A DNA stretch of 64,000 nt, from positions 5,890,501 through 5,954,500 of the forward strand of contig NZ_CP081903.1 of the NCBI RefSeq assembly GCF_020091405.1, in the 5' to 3' direction. Positions 58,700-64,000 of this stretch are shown here, piece by piece. The position numbers were made by a program, and so were the translations under genes. The first letter of the stretch is position 1; each line of letters starts with the position of its first letter. The DNA is from Bacteroides cellulosilyticus. Lineage in GTDB: Bacteria; Bacteroidota; Bacteroidia; Bacteroidales; Bacteroidaceae. Below the pieces are notes generated by a model. The model was given only the letters and a program-made list of their open reading frames with translations, was not told the DNA's origin and made no database searches.

Positions 58700-58922
58700 A
58701 ATAAGGATAAATCATAAGTATTATTTATCTATGAGAAACTTCCCGTTTAGCTCCTGTGCAGATATGAATGAATTCCGCCAACAGGTAAATACATTTGCTC
58801 CTGTATGTAATATCATTCACGTGCCGGGGTAAATATGTTTACACAATGAGGTAGATGCATTTACATACTGAGGTAAAAAACAATAACCCCACACAATAAA
58901 CTGTATTTTCTACACTTAAAAA

Positions 58923-58957
58923 TCCATTTATCCACCTCTAAAACGCGTTTGTCCACC
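58923..58957 (+). promoter_or_regulatory. Candidate arabinan HTCS operator before susC
   Basis: TCCACC at 58931-58936 and 58952-58957 (pitch 21 bp), with TCCATTTA directly before the first. The proximal copy ends 20 bases before the -7 box, one base different from the GH43 promoter. The operator therefore covers the -33 region, as for class II activation. Confidence 0.65.
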
Positions 58958-58977
58958 CTTATTTACTACACAAGCCC

Positions 58978-58985
58978 TACTTTTG
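58978..58985 (+). promoter_or_regulatory. Predicted -7 box of the PUL 2 susC-susD operon
   Basis: TACTTTTG fits TAnnTTTG. Transcription would begin near 58992, leaving a leader of about 265 bases before the susC ATG. Confidence 0.6.
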
Positions 58986-59256
58986 TCATGCAATTGGTAC
59001 TCAATCCTTCGGAAGAGAGCCATACATTAATGTTTAATTTTAATCTTAATATTATGAAGAATAACAAAAGAATGGTTGTCGCATTACACGTGGCATCGAT
59101 CCAATTCAACCTTCCCTTATTGATTCCATTACATTTATGAAATCTGTAACTCGACTGCCTCCGGTAGTCAACGCCGGGTCGTACATCAATCCGGCATCGT
59201 AATACGGTTAATAACAAATCTAATCTATTAAATTAACAACCTTAATACTTTTAAAA

Positions 59257-62200
59257 ATGAGGAAACATTTATTTTTCTCCGTAATGCTTAGTCTGTGCGC
59301 CTTTGGTGGCATGGCGGTGTATTCTACACCTGCAATGGCTACCGTGGCACAATCTTCGACTATCAAGGTTCGTGGTCAAGTAGTCGACGAACAAGGTGAA
59401 CCCATGCCAGGGGCTACCATCAAGATTAAAGGCGGACAAGGCGGAACCATTACCGACCTGGACGGAAACTTCCAATTGGAGGTTCCCGGAAACGCTACCC
59501 TTTTGATAAGCTATGTGGGGTTCAAGGAACGTGAAGTGGCCGTTCGCAATCGTGCCATCATTGAAACCATCCAGTTGCAATCCGACGACCAGATGCTTGA
59601 GCAAGTGGTTGTCGTGGGCTACGGTACACAGAAGAAGTCCGACTTAACCGGTTCTGTTGCCGTAGTAAATGCGGAAGCCTTGAAACAGACATCAAACTCC
59701 AACATCTCCACCATGCTCGAAGGTAAGGTTTCCGGTGTGCAAATCACCTCCGACGGCCAGCCCGGTGCCGATCCGACCGTCCGCATCCGTGGTGTCGGGT
59801 CTTTCGGCGACACCTCTCCTCTTTATGTTATCGACGGTGTTCCCATGGGAACTTCCATCCGCGATTTCTCTTCAAACGATATTGAAACCATCCAGGTACT
59901 GAAGGATGCTTCAGCTGCTGCCATCTACGGTTCGCGCGCCGCCAATGGTGTGATTATCATCACCACCAAACGTGGACAAAAAGACCAACCACTGAAAGTG
60001 GACTACAATGGATACTTCGGCGTGGATTATATTCCTAATGACGTCTATGATGTAATGAATGCTGACCAGTACAGCCAGTACCTCGGTCAGGCGGCCGCAA
60101 ACTCCAACACTCCGTTGCCATCGGGATACACGCTTAACAGCGAAACCGGAAAATATCAGTTCCAGGATGCCACCAACACCAACTGGTTTGACGAAGTATT
60201 CAAGACGGGTATCCGCCAGAACCACAATGTGAACCTCTCCGGAGGTGGCGCCAATAACACCTATAATATATCATTAGACTATTTCAACCAAAAAGGGACT
60301 CTCGAAGGTGCCGGTCCTAACTACGAACGTTACACTGCGCGTGTCAACAACACTATGGACACCAAGTTCATAAAGTTCCAGACCAGCCTTGTTTACTCTC
60401 ACTCCAACCAAGATAACATGGGCTTGTCGAATGCTTCCGAATACGTTCAAGGTTTGTATGGCGACGTAACCAACGTGCTGCGCGGCGCCTTGCTGATGCA
60501 GCCCACCATCAAGGCATACGACTCTTCGACATGGGTACTTGACAACTTGGTAGGAATCGCCAACAACTACAATTATGACGCTTACGGCTATGGCGTTTAC
60601 TACGACACCGTGCATGGTGACATCTCCGCTTCCAACCCGTTGCTGGTAAATAACCTGCTGCAACGCAACACCCGCGTGGACCGCTTCGTGGGAACCGGAT
60701 CGGCCGATGTGGATCTCCTCAAGATGATTGGCGTCGATAGCAAAAATCATAAGCTCAACTATAAAATCAACCTCTCTTACAGCAAAACCCATTGCAAAGA
60801 CTTTACTTGGATTCCCGCATGGGTGCAGAGTAACCGTGTGTACTTGTCCAAAAGCAACGAACGGCTCACCAAGGGGTCGCGCGACTACTCGGATGCGCTG
60901 ATAGAGAACGTGCTTACTTACGACGGTACGATGGGCAAGCACCACATCAACGTAGTGGCAGGCCAGACTTACGAAGAAGAAAACACCGACCTGCTGACCG
61001 GATGGGGCATCAACTTCACCGAACCTTACTTCCTACAGCTCCAGAATGCCGCCAACACGTATTCAGAAAGCTACGAATACAAGCATTCCCTCTTGTCCTA
61101 CATCGGTCGTATCAACTACAATTACGATGACAGATACCTGTTCTCGGCAACCGTGCGCCGCGATGGTAGTTCCCGCCTGTCCAGAAACATCCGTTGGGGC
61201 ACCTTCCCCTCCGTCTCTGTGGGCTGGCGCTTCGACAAAGAGAGCTTCTTCCCTTTCGATCCAAATACCGTGAACCTCTTCAAAGTCCGTGCCAGCTATG
61301 GTGAACTCGGTAACGAGAATATCGGTGAGTATATGTATCAGGCTGTCATGTCGCGCAACAACATGACTTACAATTTCAACGGTAACGTAGTGACCGGTTC
61401 TGCCGTTTCTACTTTCGTGGACAATAACTTGGCATGGGAGAAAAAGAAGACCTACAATGTGGGTATCGACCTCGCCTTGTTCCGCAACCGCCTGGAGTTT
61501 ACAGCCGAGTGGTACAAGAATTCCAGCGAAGACCTTTTGTATGCTGTTCCTGTTCCGGAACAAGCCGGTGTGTCCAATACTACCGTTACAATGAATGCCG
61601 CCTCGATGAACAACTCCGGTTTTGAGTTTTCGGCTACCTACCGCAACCGCGACCATGACTTCAAGTATGAACTTTCGGCCAACCTCAGCACGTTGCGCAA
61701 CCGTGTGACTTCGTTAGGCTTTGGTACCGACTCTTACATCTCCGGAGCCTACATTACCAATGTAGGCCAAGAAATAGGTCAGTTCTACGGCTGGGTTTAT
61801 GACGGTATTGCCCGCACACAGGAAGATTTGGACAACCATGCCACTCAAGAGAGCGCCCAGATTGGCGACTGCCTCTATAAGGACGTAAGCGGACCGAACG
61901 GTGAACCCGACGGTAAAGTAGACGCCAACGACCAAGTGGTGCTGGGCAGCGGTATGCCTAAGATTCATTTCGGTCTTAGTGCCCGCTTTGAATACAAGCG
62001 TTTTGACTTGAGCATCGCAACTTTCGGTGCGCTGAACTATCACGTCAGCGATGACATATACAACTCGCTTAACTCTTCCTACGGCTGGGGAAACAAAGAG
62101 GTGGGTATGCTCGATGCCAACCGCTTTAGCGAAGACGGCGGCACTTACCTCTCCAACGTGCCGCGCACCTATGTCACCAACAGTGCCAGCCTGGCTTGGA

Positions 62201-62466
62201 ACGACCTTTTCAGTTCACGCAAGATTCAGAACGCAGCCTACTGGAAGATTGCCAATGTAGAATTGGGCTACAACTTCCCTGACGGGTGGTTCGGCAAATA
62301 TGTATCTGATGTACGTTTCTACGTGTCAGCACAGAATCTCCACACATTCACCGGCTATCACGGTTATAATGTTGACTATGCGGGAGGAACTTTCACCCCG
62401 GGATATAACTTCTGTTCTTATCCTACTGCACGCACCTTCATGTGTGGCGTTCATTTTACATTCTAA
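59257..62466 (+). CDS. SusC-like TonB-dependent transporter of PUL 2
   Basis: Encodes 1069 residues. Signal peptide (1-29, ending Ala-Met-Ala), carboxypeptidase D regulatory-like domain (about 38-115, VRGQVVDEQGEPMPGAT and DGNFQLEVPG), linker with EQVVVVGYGTQKK, plug with VRIRGVGSFGDTSPLYVIDG and IYGSRAANGVIIITTKRG, then the barrel ending in RTFMCGVHFTF. It is richer in G+C than the genes of PUL 1. With the SusD at 62505 it should import arabinan oligosaccharides; the ligand is inferred from the neighbouring enzymes. Confidence 0.95.
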   Translation: MRKHLFFSVMLSLCAFGGMAVYSTPAMATVAQSSTIKVRGQVVDEQGEPMPGATIKIKGGQGGTITDLDGNFQLEVPGNATLLISYVGFKEREVAVRNRAIIETIQLQSDDQMLEQVVVVGYGTQKKSDLTGSVAVVNAEALKQTSNSNISTMLEGKVSGVQITSDGQPGADPTVRIRGVGSFGDTSPLYVIDGVPMGTSIRDFSSNDIETIQVLKDASAAAIYGSRAANGVIIITTKRGQKDQPLKVDYNGYFGVDYIPNDVYDVMNADQYSQYLGQAAANSNTPLPSGYTLNSETGKYQFQDATNTNWFDEVFKTGIRQNHNVNLSGGGANNTYNISLDYFNQKGTLEGAGPNYERYTARVNNTMDTKFIKFQTSLVYSHSNQDNMGLSNASEYVQGLYGDVTNVLRGALLMQPTIKAYDSSTWVLDNLVGIANNYNYDAYGYGVYYDTVHGDISASNPLLVNNLLQRNTRVDRFVGTGSADVDLLKMIGVDSKNHKLNYKINLSYSKTHCKDFTWIPAWVQSNRVYLSKSNERLTKGSRDYSDALIENVLTYDGTMGKHHINVVAGQTYEEENTDLLTGWGINFTEPYFLQLQNAANTYSESYEYKHSLLSYIGRINYNYDDRYLFSATVRRDGSSRLSRNIRWGTFPSVSVGWRFDKESFFPFDPNTVNLFKVRASYGELGNENIGEYMYQAVMSRNNMTYNFNGNVVTGSAVSTFVDNNLAWEKKKTYNVGIDLALFRNRLEFTAEWYKNSSEDLLYAVPVPEQAGVSNTTVTMNAASMNNSGFEFSATYRNRDHDFKYELSANLSTLRNRVTSLGFGTDSYISGAYITNVGQEIGQFYGWVYDGIARTQEDLDNHATQESAQIGDCLYKDVSGPNGEPDGKVDANDQVVLGSGMPKIHFGLSARFEYKRFDLSIATFGALNYHVSDDIYNSLNSSYGWGNKEVGMLDANRFSEDGGTYLSNVPRTYVTNSASLAWNDLFSSRKIQNAAYWKIANVELGYNFPDGWFGKYVSDVRFYVSAQNLHTFTGYHGYNVDYAGGTFTPGYNFCSYPTARTFMCGVHFTF

Positions 62467-62504
62467 CCGTACTATCTGGTACCTAAATACTAAAAACATA
62501 TCTT

Positions 62505-64000
62505 ATGAAACTAAAGAAATATTCACTTGCTCTCATCTTGGGACTTAGCACTCTATTTTCTTGCAATGACAATTTAGGTCTGTTGAATCCCAACCAGCAA
62601 ACCTCAAGTACTTTCGGCTTTAATGCCGATGATTTGGAGGAATGCGTGATTGCCGCCTACAACCACATCCGTATGGAGGGTTCATACGCCCGTGTAGGCT
62701 ACACCATCGACGTGTGCCGTGGCGATGAAGCCTGGAACTCTTCACAAGTGTGGTATATGCCTTTCGATGACCTGAATGCAGAAGTCACTTCAGACATTAC
62801 GTGGTGGCCCTGGCGGGAATGGTATTACACCATCAACGTATGCAACTTCGCCATTTCCCGTTTGGATGAAGATAACAGCCAACTTTCTGATAAGATGAAA
62901 CGCATCAAAGGACAAGTGCTTTTCCTGCGCGGACTGTCGTACTATAACTTGGTCGGTTATTATCAGAATCCGCCCCTCATTACGGACTACGCCACCTACT
63001 CCTCGCTCGAAGGACTTTATGGCAGCAACAGTACCTACGATGACGTACTCGACCAGATAGAAAAAGATTTCCAGGGAGCGATTGAATTGCTTCCTTCCCG
63101 CGACGAAGGCAGCGAGTGGAGCGGCGGACGTGCCACCTGCGGTGCTGCGGCAGGCTATTATGCCCGCGCCCTCATGATGCGCCAAAAGTACAGCGACGCA
63201 CTCCCGGTGCTGAAAGACATCATCGGCAAGAAGTATGGCACTTATAGACTGATGGACAACTATGGAGATAATTTCCGTGAAGGTTCGGCCTACGAGAACA
63301 ATGCAGAGAGCCTCTTCGAAGTGCAGTACCTCGACTATGGAGCGCAGGGCACCGATGATGAATGGACTCCGGTGAACACAAGCCCCAATGCCACACAAGG
63401 GTCGGCCGTTGAGAGCAACTTCGCTCCCGGCAACTATGGTGGTTGGGCTGATATATCAGCTTCACCCTGGCTCTATCAGCTTTTTAAAGGAGAGCGCACC
63501 ACGAATGGTACACTCGACCCACGTCTTTACTGGACCATCGGAACCTACGAGCCCGACTGGGCGGATTTCGAGTTTGGCAATGTAGCTTATACGCAAACAC
63601 TTACAGCCACCGACAATATCGTGACCAACAACATTTACGGTGGCCTTCCGATTGCCAAATTCACGAATCTCCGTACCGGTCTGTACAGCACCGTCGTTAC
63701 AGGTTTGAAATGTGGTATCAACCTGCGCCTGATGCGCTATTCTGATGTACTGCTACGTGCCGCTGAATGCGAAAACGAGGTTAATGGTCCCACACAGCAG
63801 GCTATCGACTGGATCAACGAGGTGCGTAACCGCGCCAATCTGGCAGACTTAGAGCTTCAGGACTTCAGCAACGCCGACAAACTCTTCGAACAGATAGCCA
63901 ATGTGGAACGTCCTAAGGAGTTCGGTTGCGAATTCGGTCGAGGCTTCGACCTCATCCGCTGGGGCTTCTTCTACAACAACGGCCGCTTGCAGCAGCTCAA
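62505..64000 (+). CDS. SusD-like lipoprotein of PUL 2 (cut by the right edge)
   Basis: The frame from ATG 62505 stays open to the window end, giving 498 codons. The lipoprotein signal ends Leu-Phe-Ser-Cys (Cys20). SusD features are visible: TPR-like helices with RIKGQVLFLRGLSYYNLVGYY near residue 143, ARALMMRQKYSDALPVLKDII near 222, and ERPKEFGCEFGRGFDLIRWG near 468, where SusD proteins have ER..E...EG.R..DLIRW. It starts 38 bases after susC. Only a short C-terminal part is missing. Confidence 0.93.
   Translation, partial: MKLKKYSLALILGLSTLFSCNDNLGLLNPNQQTSSTFGFNADDLEECVIAAYNHIRMEGSYARVGYTIDVCRGDEAWNSSQVWYMPFDDLNAEVTSDITWWPWREWYYTINVCNFAISRLDEDNSQLSDKMKRIKGQVLFLRGLSYYNLVGYYQNPPLITDYATYSSLEGLYGSNSTYDDVLDQIEKDFQGAIELLPSRDEGSEWSGGRATCGAAAGYYARALMMRQKYSDALPVLKDIIGKKYGTYRLMDNYGDNFREGSAYENNAESLFEVQYLDYGAQGTDDEWTPVNTSPNATQGSAVESNFAPGNYGGWADISASPWLYQLFKGERTTNGTLDPRLYWTIGTYEPDWADFEFGNVAYTQTLTATDNIVTNNIYGGLPIAKFTNLRTGLYSTVVTGLKCGINLRLMRYSDVLLRAAECENEVNGPTQQAIDWINEVRNRANLADLELQDFSNADKLFEQIANVERPKEFGCEFGRGFDLIRWGFFYNNGRLQQL

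Larger units (their letters stand above)
58285..58877. repeat. Nested inverted element built of 22-bp units
   Basis: The left side (58285-58372) has four units of 22 bp read on the plus strand, beginning TTTACCCCGGCA, TTTGCCTCGGCA and so on. The right side (58746-58877) has six units read on the minus strand. The sides are inverted copies: 58331-58362 matches the complement of 58754-58785 in 29 of 32 bases, and TTTACCCCGGCA (58285-58296) recurs inverted at 58833-58822. Inside lie a 36-bp inverted repeat and a four-unit 22-bp array. It begins one base after the HTCS stop. It looks like a mobile MITE-like relic or a structured insulator. Confidence 0.75.
58284..59256. other. Non-coding interval between the PUL 2 HTCS and susC
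   Basis: This 973-base gap holds no convincing gene. It contains a nested inverted-repeat element (58285-58877), the susC operator and -7 box (58923-58985), and a leader of about 265 bases. The last part of the leader has two hairpins (near 59151-59167 and 59171-59195) and several in-frame stops. Confidence 0.8.

Noticed and set aside
58284..59256. A small protein gene or tRNA in the long PUL 2 gap
   Set aside because: Short frames near 58949 and 59055 have no family features, overlap the operator or leader, and no cloverleaf was seen.

Overview
The window looks like a chromosomal segment of a gut Bacteroides. Supporting signs are three susC/susD pairs, two hybrid two-component regulators (HTCS), many secreted and lipoprotein glycoside hydrolases, promoter boxes of the Bacteroides type (TTG or TTTG near -33, TAnnTTTG near -7), and a coding G+C that I judge to be mostly in the low-to-mid 40s by eye. 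I found no rRNA, tRNA, CRISPR array, phage or transposase gene. The first gene is cut by the left edge and the last gene (a SusD) by the right edge.

Layout. 1-3116: three plus-strand envelope genes (a histidine-tailed protein of unknown function, a YjbH-like outer-membrane protein, an OmpA-type porin/anchor). 3208-10815: a minus-strand sulfonation operon, cysQ - SLC13 permease - cysC - cysD - cysN - sulfotransferase - PCMD protein. It makes PAPS, uses it and recycles PAP, and it contains no reductive sulfate-assimilation gene. It resembles the Bacteroides thetaiotaomicron cluster that holds the steroid sulfotransferase BtSULT. 11059-42845: a large polysaccharide utilization locus (PUL 1). A minus-strand operon carries two tandem susC/susD pairs, GH88, a serine-type sulfatase, two GH2 enzymes and GH109. 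Next come an HTCS and a plus-strand operon of GH29, GH105, GH2 and a PL8 lyase. 43039-45284: small envelope genes (SPOR lipoprotein, lipocalin-like lipoprotein, YtxH, holin-like protein, small hypothetical). 45362-50232: manA, then galM - MFS transporter - galK. 50346-64000: a second PUL, most likely for arabinan (GH51, GH43, HTCS, susC, partial susD).

How the parts work together. In PUL 1 the SusC/D pairs should import acidic oligosaccharides. The PL8 lyase would create 4,5-unsaturated uronyl ends that GH88 and GH105 remove, while the sulfatase, fucosidase, beta-galactosidase-like GH2s and GH109 strip the other residues. This set does not match a chondroitin, hyaluronan or heparin PUL that I know, so the substrate is open. 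In PUL 2 the GH43 and GH51 enzymes release arabinose, and the neighbouring galM/MFS/galK genes handle galactose.

The most unusual signals are non-coding. (i) A TCCACC direct repeat at 21-bp pitch lies 20-21 bp upstream of a -7 box at both the GH43-GH51 and the susC promoters of PUL 2, a strong candidate HTCS operator. (ii) A related GTCC direct repeat, with a GGCACA word before its second copy, precedes both operons of PUL 1. (iii) Degenerate 22-bp repeats built on a TTAC-N8-GTAA dyad sit between the HTCS gene and the susC promoter in both PULs. In PUL 2 they form a nested inverted element of about 600 bp. (iv) An 11-bp array in two orientations lies before a ytxH gene. (v) The PUL 2 HTCS gene changes sharply in G+C within its sensor domain, which suggests a recombination joint.
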